A DNA stretch of 64,000 nucleotides. Origin: Sulfurimonas sp. HSL-3221. GTDB taxonomy: Bacteria; Campylobacterota; Campylobacteria; Campylobacterales; Sulfurimonadaceae. Position numbers and translations under genes: made by a program. The notes beneath the pieces are model-generated. The model had not been told where the DNA came from and ran no database searches. It saw only the letters and a list, made by a program, of their open reading frames with translations. Location: positions 2,108,001-2,172,000 of the forward strand of contig NZ_CP087998.1 of assembly GCF_021044585.1 (NCBI RefSeq). Reading direction: 5' to 3'. Numbering within the stretch: the first letter of the stretch is position 1; each line of letters begins with the position of its first letter. Shown one piece after another: positions 43,310 through 56,201 of the stretch.

Positions 43310-44674
43310 CTATGCGTTGAACATGTCGCGGTACATGCCTTTGGCCCACTCCATCAGGCCACGACCGTTGTTGATGCCGACACGCCCGTCCCATGTCTCG
43401 TTGGTGTAGACATTGGCAAACGTAAAGCGTTTGGCCTTCGCATCGTAAGCGTACCCGGCGTTGATTGAAATGGCCAGGACCGGATCGCTGGCAACGGCCG
43501 AGTAGCAGATCGTCAGCGGCGATTCCCACGGCGTCTCCTCTCCCCCGTTGATTTTGGCGGCGATCCGTTTGGCGATGTAGACGCCTTCCGTATTGGCGGT
43601 GTTACCGGACTTGCTGAAGCCCATCGGGCGGACGTCGCCCCCGCAGTAGATCTCCGGATGGCCGTTAACCTCGTAGGTCAGCACGTTGATATCGGCCTCC
43701 ATCTTGTTGAAGATGCTGTCCTTCGCGACCCCCGCGACCTCCAGGATCTTACCGCCGCGCACATGCGGATAAAACGCGGCATCTTCAAAGGCGATAACAT
43801 CATCGTAATCGGTCATCACCTCTTTTTTGTCCAGATCGAAATGCGCGATCTTCGTCCCCGGATGATAGTCGATGTACTCCTTGTAAAGCTTGTCAAAGGC
43901 CGAGTGGAACCCTTCGGCCTTGATCGTGATATCGTCATTTTCATCGATCAGGACGACCTTCCCCTCGATACCCTCTTTTTTGAAATAATCCGCGATGAGA
44001 CAGGCCCGTTCATAGGGTGCGGGCAGACAGCGGTAGTTTCCGCCGGGCACCGTCAGAATGAAGTTGCCCCCTTCAAAATCCAGCACTTTGTTACGCAGGG
44101 TGAGGTGCTCCGAACCCGGTTTGAAGCCCGCCGGGAACTCCGTACGGAGCCGACGTTCCAGCGCCGGCTCCTTCGTCCACTCTGAATAGTCGTAATCAAT
44201 ACCGGGGGCAAGGACGAGGTAATCATAGGTAAGATCGCCGTCGCTCGTCATGACCGTTCGCTTTGCCTTGTCCACACCTACGACCGTGGCGTTGAAAAAG
44301 GTGTAATTGTTTTCCCGCGCGGCCTGAAGGTAGTCGTGTATCAGGAAGTCAAGCTCCACCGCCTCGACCAGCCAAAGGTTGCTGACCGGGCAGGACATGA
44401 ATTCGCCGCGCTGTTCGACCAGCACGACGTCGGCGTTCGGCGCATACTTCTTAACGTACTTGGCCACCGTCAACCCGGACCATCCGCCGCCGACGACGAC
44501 CACCCGCGGTGCATCGGTTTTCGGCAGCGCCGCTTCCGTTCCGACACCGACGCTCCCGGCATTCGTCGTCTCCTCTTCATCCGGCCCGAGTCCCATCTGC
44601 GAGCACCCCGCAGCCCCAATCGCGGCAGCGGCGGCACCGGAAAGTTTGAGCAGATCTCTGCGTGACAATCCCAT
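43310..44674 (-). CDS. FCSD-type FAD-dependent sulfide dehydrogenase flavoprotein
   Basis: A 454-aa flavoprotein of the flavocytochrome c sulfide dehydrogenase (FccB/SoxF) and SQR superfamily. A Tat leader (SRRDLLK at 4-10) and AAGC at 21-24 give a possible lipoprotein anchor. FAD is bound by VVVVGGGWSGLTVAKY (about 58-73) and YCGGDVRPMG. Family features include SCPVSN (Cys95), RCLPAPYERACL, and LTICYSAV, with Cys in places expected for the redox disulfide. It likely oxidises sulfide or polysulfide in the periplasm. ATG 44674 has AAGGAGG upstream. Its partner is a Rieske protein, not a cytochrome FccA. Confidence 0.82.
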   Translation of the reverse strand: MGLSRRDLLKLSGAAAAAIGAAGCSQMGLGPDEEETTNAGSVGVGTEAALPKTDAPRVVVVGGGWSGLTVAKYVKKYAPNADVVLVEQRGEFMSCPVSNLWLVEAVELDFLIHDYLQAARENNYTFFNATVVGVDKAKRTVMTSDGDLTYDYLVLAPGIDYDYSEWTKEPALERRLRTEFPAGFKPGSEHLTLRNKVLDFEGGNFILTVPGGNYRCLPAPYERACLIADYFKKEGIEGKVVLIDENDDITIKAEGFHSAFDKLYKEYIDYHPGTKIAHFDLDKKEVMTDYDDVIAFEDAAFYPHVRGGKILEVAGVAKDSIFNKMEADINVLTYEVNGHPEIYCGGDVRPMGFSKSGNTANTEGVYIAKRIAAKINGGEETPWESPLTICYSAVASDPVLAISINAGYAYDAKAKRFTFANVYTNETWDGRVGINNGRGLMEWAKGMYRDMFNA

Positions 44675-44737
44675 GATTCCCTCCTTGTACAATTCATGTG
44701 GCATACTCAACCATTTTTGGTGAACACCCATTGTCAC

Positions 44738-44862
44738 TATTTCAAGCTTAAAGGAAGAAGAAATTATTACTGAAAATAATATATTACATTTTACTTATTA
44801 TTAAAAATTAAATTATATTGATTTTTATTGTCGTGAAAATTGAGAGAGTGTATACTCCGGCT
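44738..44862. promoter_or_regulatory. AT-rich control region between the sulfide operon and caspase-FGE gene
   Basis: This 125-nt stretch is about 75-80 percent A+T (runs such as TTACTTATTATTAAAAATT) in a GC-rich chromosome. It lies upstream of the flavoprotein-Rieske operon on the minus strand, so it is the likely promoter region. I could not pick one -10 box with confidence. Confidence 0.4.
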
Positions 44863-46554
44863 TCACGGCTCGAGGATGAGCCGGAAACCGGTGGTTTCAC
44901 TGCGGAAAGTAGGGATATTGACGTCGCGGTAGGAGGGTGAGAGTTCCTCTGCACTGCTCTTGATGGATCCCCCGCGGATGATCTTCATCGCCGCATTGTC
45001 GGAGACGAGACTCTCCGCTTTGGAAGGGGCGCTTTTATAATCGGGGGTCGCCCCGTCCTGACACCACTCGGCCACATTCCCGACCATGTCGAAGAGACCG
45101 AAAGCGTTGGGCTGCAGCAGGCCGCGGGAGTGCACGAATCCGTGGGCATTGGTCGCCACCCATCCATACTGGGCGGCATTGGCGGCACTGTCACCCCACG
45201 CATAAAGCGTATCGCTGCCGGCGCGGGCGGCGTACTCCCACTCCGCTTCTGTCGGCAGGCGGTAATGCTTGCCCGACATCTTGCTCAGCCACTCGGCATA
45301 CGCCATGGCCTCTTCCCAGCTGACGTACGCGACCGCCGCACTCTCGTTTTTGAGCAGTTTTTTCTTGCGGTACTTCGCCCCCGTTGCCTTCAAAAAGGCG
45401 CTATAGGCTCTGTTGCTGACTTCATAGGCGCTCATTTGCAGCCCCGCTTTGACCGTCACCATATGTACGGGTTTGCTGTTTTCAAACTGCTCGGAACCCA
45501 TCAGGAAAATCCCTTCGGGGATCGCCACCATCTCCGCCGGTTCTATGTATTGGGGGGCTTCATCCGCGGCCTCTGTGCCTCCTACCAGCGCCTGCTGCTC
45601 CGCTTTCAGGCGTGCAAGGGCTTCTTGCTGCGCTTTGAGCTCTGCTTCTACCTTCTCCAGCTCCTGGTTCTTGGAAGTGACCGCCCCTTTGTCGGCGGCG
45701 GTGCTCTTCTCTTTGGCTTTGAGCGCGTTGATCCGGTTGGCTGCTGTCTGATTATATGCCGACTCGGGATAGGCGATCAGAAAGGCTTCATAGCCGACGA
45801 CGCTGTTTTTGGCTTCTGCACGCTGCCACGCTTTGTCCGCGGGCGTCAGCAGCTTGGCGGGAACATTGAAGTAGAAATCCGACGCGGCAATACGGGAGTG
45901 GACTCCCGCCTTGGAGAGCTTGTCGGCCAGTGCATCCATATCGTCATGGCCTTTTCCGACCGTCTGCATAAGATGCCCGAAAAACGGAGAGCTTACCGAT
46001 TTACCGTTCCAGCGCACGAGGGTATCCGCCTCCTTGACGTCCTTGACGGCGTCAAGGATCAGCTCTCCGTCCGTCGTATTCGCTTTGCCGCTGTAACGAA
46101 ACGCATCGACGATGCCCAGGCTGACCCGGGGAGTGTGGCGCTGCAGCTTCTGAAGCAGAAAATCAAAACTGACGGCGGAGAGGCGCAGTTGGGGCAATCC
46201 CTCCAATTTCATCCGTGCCGGCATCATCCACGCCTGTGAATCATGGACGACCATCCGTCCGCTGTAGGCAAGGGTAATGACGGCATTGGGAGTGATCCCT
46301 TTGTCAAAACTGCGGAAGGTTTTAATGAGCTCCGCCCGGTCAAGATTGAAGGCCGTGACCGTCGTGAAGCCCTTGGATTTCAAAAAAGACGCCAATGCCT
46401 GTGCCGACGCAACCGCCTTGTCGTCGTTCGTCTCGGTAGTCAGTCCGTTCGCGATCACCAGAGCATAACGCTTCTCACTCTTCATCTGCTCCACGGTGGC
46501 GGAAAAGAGTAACGAAACACCCAGGAACAAAAAGAGGAAAATAGTACGCATCAT
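44863..46554 (-). CDS. inactive caspase-fold domain fused to an FGE/SUMF1 domain
   Basis: A 563-aa exported protein: signal peptide (about 1-19), a caspase/C14-like domain (about 28-240), a coiled coil (about 280-325) and a formylglycine-generating-enzyme (FGE-sulfatase) domain (about 342-563, with PEGIFLMGS, RLPTEAEWEYAARAG and GNVAEWCQD). In active bacterial caspases the dyad is His in YSGHG and Cys in DACR. Here these read YSGRM (Arg100) and DAFR (Phe152), so both catalytic residues are gone. The FGE part appears complete but lacks a clear copper-binding Cys pair. It may bind or recognise partners rather than cleave. Confidence 0.78.
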   Translation of the reverse strand: MMRTIFLFLFLGVSLLFSATVEQMKSEKRYALVIANGLTTETNDDKAVASAQALASFLKSKGFTTVTAFNLDRAELIKTFRSFDKGITPNAVITLAYSGRMVVHDSQAWMMPARMKLEGLPQLRLSAVSFDFLLQKLQRHTPRVSLGIVDAFRYSGKANTTDGELILDAVKDVKEADTLVRWNGKSVSSPFFGHLMQTVGKGHDDMDALADKLSKAGVHSRIAASDFYFNVPAKLLTPADKAWQRAEAKNSVVGYEAFLIAYPESAYNQTAANRINALKAKEKSTAADKGAVTSKNQELEKVEAELKAQQEALARLKAEQQALVGGTEAADEAPQYIEPAEMVAIPEGIFLMGSEQFENSKPVHMVTVKAGLQMSAYEVSNRAYSAFLKATGAKYRKKKLLKNESAAVAYVSWEEAMAYAEWLSKMSGKHYRLPTEAEWEYAARAGSDTLYAWGDSAANAAQYGWVATNAHGFVHSRGLLQPNAFGLFDMVGNVAEWCQDGATPDYKSAPSKAESLVSDNAAMKIIRGGSIKSSAEELSPSYRDVNIPTFRSETTGFRLILEP

Positions 46555-46676
46555 AAGCCTTGCAGGGGTATCAAAAGGTCTATATTATCATTTCCTTAAG
46601 CTTACAATCTAATTAAATCTAACAACCTATGGCTGCTAACGGCTTTTGTGAGCCTCCCTGACGCACCTGCGCGCCG

Positions 46677-47912
46677 TTACTCGGCCGCCGTGATAAAATC
46701 CCTGATCAGGTCATCGGGGTTCTCCAGCCCGACCGATACACGGATCAGACCCGGCGTGATCCCGAGAAACGCGCGCTCATTGTCGCCGAAGTCGCTGTAG
46801 ATCGTCGACGCCATATGCAGTGCCAGTGTCCGGCTGTCGCCGATATTGGCCGTGATCGTCACCAGTTTCGTTTTGCGCAGAAAATCGTATGCGGCCTCCG
46901 CGCTTCCCATATCGATCGTAAAGAGCGGTCCCGTCCCGTTACTGAACTGCGTGGTATAGCGGTCATGGTGCGGGTGATCCCTCAAGGCCGGGTGGTTCAC
47001 ATTCAGCCCCGCCTCTTTCAGGGCGTGCACGACTTTTTCGACACTCTCAATGATCCGGTCCAGACGCAGGGGCAGCGTCTCGAGCCCCAGCATCGTCAGG
47101 TAGCTGTTGAACGCCGACGGGCTCATACCGAAGTCGCGCATCGCCCGTTTTTTACCGACGGCGACGAGGGCCATCGCCCCCATTTTGTCGATAAACTTGT
47201 GAATCGACGCATAGCGCGGCGTCTTGAACTTGTCTTTGCCCTCGCCGATCGCCCGGAAAACGGCGGCGCCGCCGAGGGCCGACGCGTTTCCGGCGATCAG
47301 CTTCGTCGTCGAGTAGACGACGATGTCCGCGCCGAGCTTCAGCGGCTGGATGCTCAAAGGCGTCACGGTATTATCCACCATCAGTGCGATCCCGTGGGCA
47401 TCGGCGATCGCCGCAACGGCCTCAATATCCGGCAGACGCATGTTCGGGTTTCCGACGCTTTCGAGGTAGATCAGCTTTGTCTTGGCCGTGATAACCGCTT
47501 CGACCTCTTCGAGGGCATCGACGTCGAAAAAGGCGGTACGTATGCCGAAGCGTTTCAGGGTCTCCTCAAAAAAGGAGTACGTCCCCCCGAACAGACCGCC
47601 GATGCTGATGATCTCGTCCCCGCTCTCCAGCAACGACATGACGGCCAGGGTCGTCGCCGCCATGCCCGAACTTGTCGCGATGGCGCCGACGCCACCGTCC
47701 ATCTGAGCCAGGAGGCTTTCCAGTTTTCCGGACGTTGGATTGCCCACACGGGCATACAGCGGCTTTTTCACGCTGCCGTTGAAGATCCCCTCCGCCGTCT
47801 CCGGATCTCCGTACGCGAAGGCTGCCGAGTTGGCGATGACAGGCGAGATTGCCCCCTCTTTCGCCCCGCTCCCCTGCACGATCTGTGTCGTAAACGCTTC
47901 AAAACGATTCAT
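46677..47912 (-). CDS. Cys/Met-metabolism PLP enzyme, O-acetylhomoserine sulfhydrylase-like
   Basis: A 411-aa fold-type I PLP enzyme. Features: YARVGNPTSGKLE, SSGMAATTLA, SVGNPNMRLPD, and the PLP lysine in YSTTKLIAG (about 205-213). It most resembles MetY-type O-acetylhomoserine aminocarboxypropyltransferase, which would use sulfide to make homocysteine, but a methionine gamma-lyase is not excluded by eye. Divergent from bioD with 56 nt between. Confidence 0.8.
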   Translation of the reverse strand: MNRFEAFTTQIVQGSGAKEGAISPVIANSAAFAYGDPETAEGIFNGSVKKPLYARVGNPTSGKLESLLAQMDGGVGAIATSSGMAATTLAVMSLLESGDEIISIGGLFGGTYSFFEETLKRFGIRTAFFDVDALEEVEAVITAKTKLIYLESVGNPNMRLPDIEAVAAIADAHGIALMVDNTVTPLSIQPLKLGADIVVYSTTKLIAGNASALGGAAVFRAIGEGKDKFKTPRYASIHKFIDKMGAMALVAVGKKRAMRDFGMSPSAFNSYLTMLGLETLPLRLDRIIESVEKVVHALKEAGLNVNHPALRDHPHHDRYTTQFSNGTGPLFTIDMGSAEAAYDFLRKTKLVTITANIGDSRTLALHMASTIYSDFGDNERAFLGITPGLIRVSVGLENPDDLIRDFITAAE

Positions 47913-47968
47913 TTCTTTAAACCTGTTGACTGTAAAATAGGGTCACATTATAGCCGAAAGAGGTTTAG

Positions 47969-48610
47969 GTGGCGCAACACATTTTTATCACAGCGACCAA
48001 TACGGAGATAGGCAAAACTTATACGACCGTCAAACTGATGCATGCACTGAGTGCACGCGGCCTCCATGTCGGCGTTGTCAAACCGATCGAGACCGGCGTC
48101 ACCACCGCTCCGGAGGACGGCACCCTGCTGCTGCAGGAGCTCAAACAGCTCAACCCCCAGGCCTGGGCGCTCGACATCGACGATATCGTCCCTGTGCAGT
48201 TCCCCCTGCCCGCGGCCCCCTATGTCGCCAAGGGAGAGGCCGCCATCGACTGGCATGCCATCGACCGTGCCGTCGAGGCGATGGACGCGATCTGCGACGT
48301 CTGCCTGATCGAAGGAGCCGGCGGACTGCTGGTGCCCGTTGATTCCCAGACCGATATGATCGACCTGATCCCCCGGTACCGGGCTAAAGCGCTGCTCGTT
48401 GCCCACTGCCGTCTTGGCGGCATCAACGATCTGCGTCTGAGCCTTGAAGCGCTAAAACGGCGCGGCATCGAATCAGAATGGGTATTGAACTGTCGGAAAG
48501 GGGATAACGGGTTCGATGCGACCTCCCGTCCCTGGTTCGATACCGCCGCGCCGGGATGGTTCAATCTCGAAGAGGACATTGGGCAACTTTGCGACGCGCT
48601 TTTGCTATAA
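47969..48610 (+). CDS. bioD: Dethiobiotin synthase
   Basis: Forms the ureido ring of biotin, carboxylating 7,8-diaminopelargonate with ATP and CO2. The 213-aa protein has a P-loop-like ATNTEIGKTYTT (about 8-19), KPIETG, and EGAGGLLVPV (about 112-121). The length is near the 220-aa norm. Start GTG 47969; no ATG is in frame upstream. Biotin is relevant to carboxylases in an autotroph. Confidence 0.93.
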   Translation: MAQHIFITATNTEIGKTYTTVKLMHALSARGLHVGVVKPIETGVTTAPEDGTLLLQELKQLNPQAWALDIDDIVPVQFPLPAAPYVAKGEAAIDWHAIDRAVEAMDAICDVCLIEGAGGLLVPVDSQTDMIDLIPRYRAKALLVAHCRLGGINDLRLSLEALKRRGIESEWVLNCRKGDNGFDATSRPWFDTAAPGWFNLEEDIGQLCDALLL

Positions 48611-48611
48611 T
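48606..48611 (+). promoter_or_regulatory. -10 box before pyrB
   Basis: TATAAT overlaps the bioD stop codon (TAA within it) and leaves a leader of about 15-20 nt with AAAGAGGG before the pyrB ATG at 48634. It is a plausible internal promoter. Confidence 0.35.
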
Positions 48612-48633
48612 TCTCCAAAAATAAAGAGGGTCC

Positions 48634-49515
48634 ATGCAGCATCTCATCCGTACCGACGACTTCAGCACTGAAGAGATTCTCTCCCTCTACGATGACGCGG
48701 ACCTCTACGCCCGGGGCGGTTTTCACCGCATTCTGCAGGACCGTATCATCATCACCCTCTTTTTCGAAAACTCGACACGCACCCGCAGCTCCTTTGAAAT
48801 CGCTGCAAAACGGCTCGGCGCCGAAGTCGTCCACCTCGATGTCGGCAAAAGCTCCACGAAGAAAGGAGAGACCCTCGTCGATACGGCGATGAACCTTGAC
48901 GCGATGGGACCGGATGCCATCATCGTCCGCCATGCCAATGCCGGGGTCCCGAAGATCCTCTCCAACCACACCCGTGCCGCGATCATCAACGCCGGTGACG
49001 GGGCCCATGCCCATCCGACACAGGCCCTGCTCGATCTGTTTACCCTGCGCAAACATTTCGGGGACGTCAACGGCAAACGCATTGCCATCGTCGGTGATAT
49101 CAAGAACTCCCGGGTCGCGAACTCCAACATCGAACTGCTGCAGCGCTTCGGTATGAAGGTCACCCTGGTCAGTCCGCCCCAATTCATGCCGCAGACCGAC
49201 CTGCCCTCCACCTATCACCTGCAAGACGTGATTGACAACGTCGACGCCATCATGAGTCTCCGCACCCAGACGGAGCGCCACTCCCAGCCCAGCTACGCAT
49301 CGCTGCAGGATTATGCCAGCGACTTCTGCATCACCAAAGAGCTTGTCGGCGCCCGCGACATCATTATCCTGCACCCGGGACCGGTACACCGCAATATCGA
49401 TATCGACGACGACCTTCTGGCCGATGAGCGCTGCAAAGTCCTTGAACAGGTCTCCAACGGCGTCTCCGTACGCATGGCCGTGCTCAAAAAACTGATCCTT
49501 GATGGCAACCGCTAG
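48634..49515 (+). CDS. pyrB: Aspartate carbamoyltransferase catalytic chain
   Basis: Joins carbamoyl phosphate and aspartate in pyrimidine synthesis. The 293-aa protein has the carbamoyl-phosphate motif [13 protein letters not shown] (about 46-58), [11 protein letters not shown] (about 128-138), and the aspartate-side LHPGPVHR. No regulatory-chain gene is adjacent. The final codons overlap the start of pabB by 14 nt, suggesting coupling. Confidence 0.95.
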   Translation: MQHLIRTDDFSTEEILSLYDDADLYARGGFHRILQDRIIITLFFENSTRTRSSFEIAAKRLGAEVVHLDVGKSSTKKGETLVDTAMNLDAMGPDAIIVRHANAGVPKILSNHTRAAIINAGDGAHAHPTQALLDLFTLRKHFGDVNGKRIAIVGDIKNSRVANSNIELLQRFGMKVTLVSPPQFMPQTDLPSTYHLQDVIDNVDAIMSLRTQTERHSQPSYASLQDYASDFCITKELVGARDIIILHPGPVHRNIDIDDDLLADERCKVLEQVSNGVSVRMAVLKKLILDGNR

Positions 49516-50434
49516 TCTCAACACCCTCTGCACGCAATCCGTCCCCTTCTTTTTTCTTTCCGATTTCGAAGGGAAGGATCTCGCCTGCTATCCCCTTGAC
49601 ACCCTCGCAGACGAAGATATCGAATTTGCTTTCCATGCAACAGGCACTCCCCATGATACCCAGGTGGAGAAACAGCCTATCGGGTTTGAGCCCTATAAAG
49701 AGAAGCTGCTAAGAGTCCAGGAGTATATTAGAAACGGCGACACTTATCTGCTGAACCTGACCCAACCCACACCGATCGAATGCAGCGACAGTCTGCATAC
49801 CATTTACGCGAAGGCCAATGCACCCTTCAAACTCCGTTTCAAAGATCAATTCGTCTGTTTCTCCCCGGAAAAATTCATTGAGATCATCGATGACAGAATC
49901 TATACGTACCCTATGAAGGGGACCATCGATGCCTCCCTTCCCCATGCGGAAGAGACGATTCTCAGCGATGAAAAAGAGATGGCGGAGCACCTGATGGTCG
50001 TCGACCTTCTTCGCAACGATCTCGGTATCGTAGCGACCAATATACAAGTCGAAAAATTCCGTTATATCGACAGGATCAAAGCCGGCACTAAAAAGCTGCT
50101 GCAGGTGAGCTCAAAGATTTCTGGAAAGCTGGAAAGTACCTGGCCGTCACGCATCGAAGAGATACTGCATGCACTTTTACCAGCAGGGAGTATCAGCGGT
50201 ACACCGAAAAAACGTACCGTGGAAATCATCAAAGAGGTCGAAGGGTACCAACGCGGCTTTTTTACAGGGGTATTTGGCTATTTTGACGGCAAAGACCTCT
50301 ACAGTGCCGTTTCCATCCGCTTTATCGAAAATACGCCGTCTGGGCACGTCTACAAGAGCGGCGGCGGCATCACAATAGACAGTGATGCACAAAAAGAGTA
50401 CGAAGAGCTTATCGACAAGATCTATATTCCCTGA
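49502..50434 (+). CDS. pabB: Aminodeoxychorismate synthase component I, short form
   Basis: Makes 4-amino-4-deoxychorismate for folate, using ammonia from the glutaminase PabA/TrpG. The 310-aa protein is a chorismate-binding enzyme: [54 protein letters not shown] and [10 protein letters not shown]. It lacks the N-terminal domain of the long anthranilate synthases. It starts at ATG 49502 within the pyrB end. A glutaminase subunit lies at 61401-61970, far away. Expression is likely low-level. Confidence 0.88.
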   Translation: MATASLNTLCTQSVPFFFLSDFEGKDLACYPLDTLADEDIEFAFHATGTPHDTQVEKQPIGFEPYKEKLLRVQEYIRNGDTYLLNLTQPTPIECSDSLHTIYAKANAPFKLRFKDQFVCFSPEKFIEIIDDRIYTYPMKGTIDASLPHAEETILSDEKEMAEHLMVVDLLRNDLGIVATNIQVEKFRYIDRIKAGTKKLLQVSSKISGKLESTWPSRIEEILHALLPAGSISGTPKKRTVEIIKEVEGYQRGFFTGVFGYFDGKDLYSAVSIRFIENTPSGHVYKSGGGITIDSDAQKEYEELIDKIYIP

Positions 50435-50737
50435 ACATGGGTAAGTGCATTTATATAGAACAGACAGATTTCTAAGTTGATGTAATTTTCGAATATCGTT
50501 AGTTTACACTGTGGATAAATGATTAGTGATACTTTGGAAGTAAGTAAAAGAAAGATAAATCCGAGAACCAGGATATCTCATGAAAAAAGGCAACGGGGTT
50601 GCGTTTTTACAGGAGTAAAGTAAGATAGATGAAGAGCGAATACGTAGTATAAAGCCAACATAGCCGCCGGAGTTTAGACTTAAGAGATTGTTGGTAATAA
50701 ATTGTTGTGATTGTTTGAATGTGAAGAAATTCCGAGA
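50435..50737. other. noncoding spacer after pabB with a duplicated 5S-end motif
   Basis: The spacer holds no convincing gene. It contains a 13-nt direct repeat of the sequence at the 5S 3' end, TCCGAGAACCAGG at 50560-50572, matching 50731-50743. An ORF of 88 codons on the minus strand overlaps the 5S gene and is not supported. Confidence 0.5.
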
Positions 50738-50856
50738 ACCAGGCGGCGACCTACGTTCCCAACCCTGCAAGGGTCAGTATTATCAGCGATGAGAGGCTTA
50801 GCTTCCGGGTTCGGAATGGGGCCGGGCGTTTCCCTCTCTCTATAGCCACCTGGACA
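50738..50856 (-). rRNA. rrf: 5S ribosomal RNA
   Basis: About 119 nt. The 5' strand CCAGGTGGC pairs with the 3' strand GCCGCCTGG to form helix I, with the conserved loop segment CCCATTCCGAACCCGG in between. Last gene of the minus-strand rRNA operon. Confidence 0.92.
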
Positions 50857-50910
50857 ATCGGATCTAAAAGCACCGAAGTGATCTTAGATCCGACTGTGTC
50901 GGGAAGTTTT

Positions 50911-50972
50911 CATTGTTAAAGTCAACGGCAACTACAGTGATTACAGCTTCTCATATTCAGTAAGGCAGTAAG
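50911..50972 (-). other. 23S processing stem, 3' arm
   Basis: This arm pairs imperfectly with 53863-53953 on the other side of the 23S gene. Matched blocks include CATTGTTAAAGTCAAC and AGTAAGGCAGTAAG. Such stems are cut by RNase III to free pre-23S rRNA. Confidence 0.6.
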
Positions 50973-50991
50973 ACACTAATTTTAGGGAAAA

Positions 50992-53848
<2,857 letters not shown>

Positions 53849-53862
53849 TATTCTAATTAGCG

Positions 53863-53953
53863 CTTACTGCCTTACTCAATATGAATAAGACTGTAATCTT
53901 CAATTGTAGTTGCATATAGTAATTTCTTACTATATTTGTTGACTTTAACAATG
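53863..53953 (-). other. 23S processing stem, 5' arm
   Basis: Partner of 50911-50972. The two share AGTAAGGCAGTAAG next to the gene and CATTGTTAAAGTCAAC at the far end, with bulges between. Confidence 0.6.
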
Positions 53954-54038
53954 ATAATTCAATGAACGATTTAGACTCTTATACACTAAGAAGTCTAATA
54001 TGAATACTTCATCAAGTACTCGTATTAGGCTTCATCCG

Positions 54039-54112
54039 TGGTGGAAATAGCGGGATCGAACCGCGACCTCCTGCGTGCAAAGCAGGCGCTCTCCCAGCTG
54101 AGCTAATTCCCC
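54039..54112 (-). tRNA. tRNA-Ala (TGC), with bases missing in two stems
   Basis: Minus-strand tRNA with anticodon TGC in CTTTGCACG and encoded CCA. The D and anticodon arms are normal. The T stem has only four pairs (GCGG with CCGC), and the 3' acceptor strand reads TATTTCC against 5' GGGGAAT, so it does not pair fully. Relative to the usual Campylobacterota form, one A before the T stem and one C in the acceptor strand seem to be missing. Length is 71 nt without CCA, against the normal 73. Confidence 0.8.
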
Positions 54113-54124
54113 ACATAGTGATCC

Positions 54125-54198
54125 TGGTGGGCTAGGAGGACTTGAACCTCCGACCTCACCCTTATCAGGGGTGCACTAACCAGCTGAGCTATAGGCCC
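54125..54198 (-). tRNA. tRNA-Ile (GAT), with bases missing in D and acceptor stems
   Basis: Minus-strand tRNA with anticodon GAT in CTGATAA and encoded CCA. The anticodon and T arms are intact. The D arm reads GCTCAGCTGGTTAGTG, lacking the GA that would complete the 3' strand of the D stem. The acceptor 3' strand is TAGCCC, one G short of pairing with GGGCCTA. Length is 71 nt without CCA, against the expected 74. Confidence 0.8.
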
Positions 54199-54228
54199 CT
54201 TCTCGCATTTCTAATTCAATAGAACACA

Positions 54229-54265
54229 GATCACTGAAAACTAAGCAAGCAAGCGGACAGACACA
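54229..54265 (-). other. 16S processing stem, 3' arm
   Basis: Reads GATCACTGAAAACTAAGC and onward on the plus strand, complementary to 55953-55986 upstream of 16S. The two arms enclose the 16S gene for RNase III maturation. Confidence 0.6.
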
Positions 54266-54319
54266 ACTCTGTGTGAGATTTTCTCTTCGGGCCCTCAAAC
54301 GAATGAGGCCCGGTTACTC

Positions 54320-55818
<1,499 letters not shown>

Positions 55819-56063
55819 GAAAAGACGTTTCCGAAGAAACGATTACTGATCCAGCCCAAGATATAAAATCATTGGCTGTATAGTGTCTATCACTATTAAT
55901 AGTAATAGACGGTTAAATTGTGTCTTATCTAAGTAAGACTTCCAGACTCGCATCTGTCCATCCCACTTGCTTAGTTTTCAATGATCTCAAACTTCCCAAA
56001 TCTTCAACTCGAAGACCCGGCTGATCGGCTTCTTTCGATGCCTCTCATCGTTTGTGGACGGGA
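55819..56063 (-). other. rRNA operon leader with 16S processing stem, 5' arm
   Basis: A transcribed leader of about 240 nt between the rrn promoter and 16S. It includes 55953-55986, which pairs with 54229-54265, and an AT-rich hairpin near 55889-55916 (GTCTAT...ATAGAC). No protein gene is present. Confidence 0.55.
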
Positions 56064-56092
56064 ATTATAGGGGATTCCTAAAGCAATGTCAA
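56064..56092 (-). promoter_or_regulatory. rRNA operon promoter
   Basis: On the minus strand, TTGACA (56087-56092) and TATAAT (56064-56069) are separated by exactly 17 nt. This is a textbook sigma-70 promoter; transcription would start near 56057. The region upstream (56095-56160) is AT-rich, as UP elements are. Confidence 0.85.
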
Positions 56093-56201
56093 GAGGTTTC
56101 TGCGCAAATTTTCGAATTTTGTGAAATTTCTTCGAATTGGCCAGTTTTTGCTTCTAATTAGTCTTGCCTGACGCCCTAATAATGCACCCGCTCTGTCTTA
56201 C

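Noticed and set aside
50504..50770. 88-codon minus-strand frame near the 5S gene
   Set aside because: It runs into the 5S rRNA and has no ribosome site or domain.
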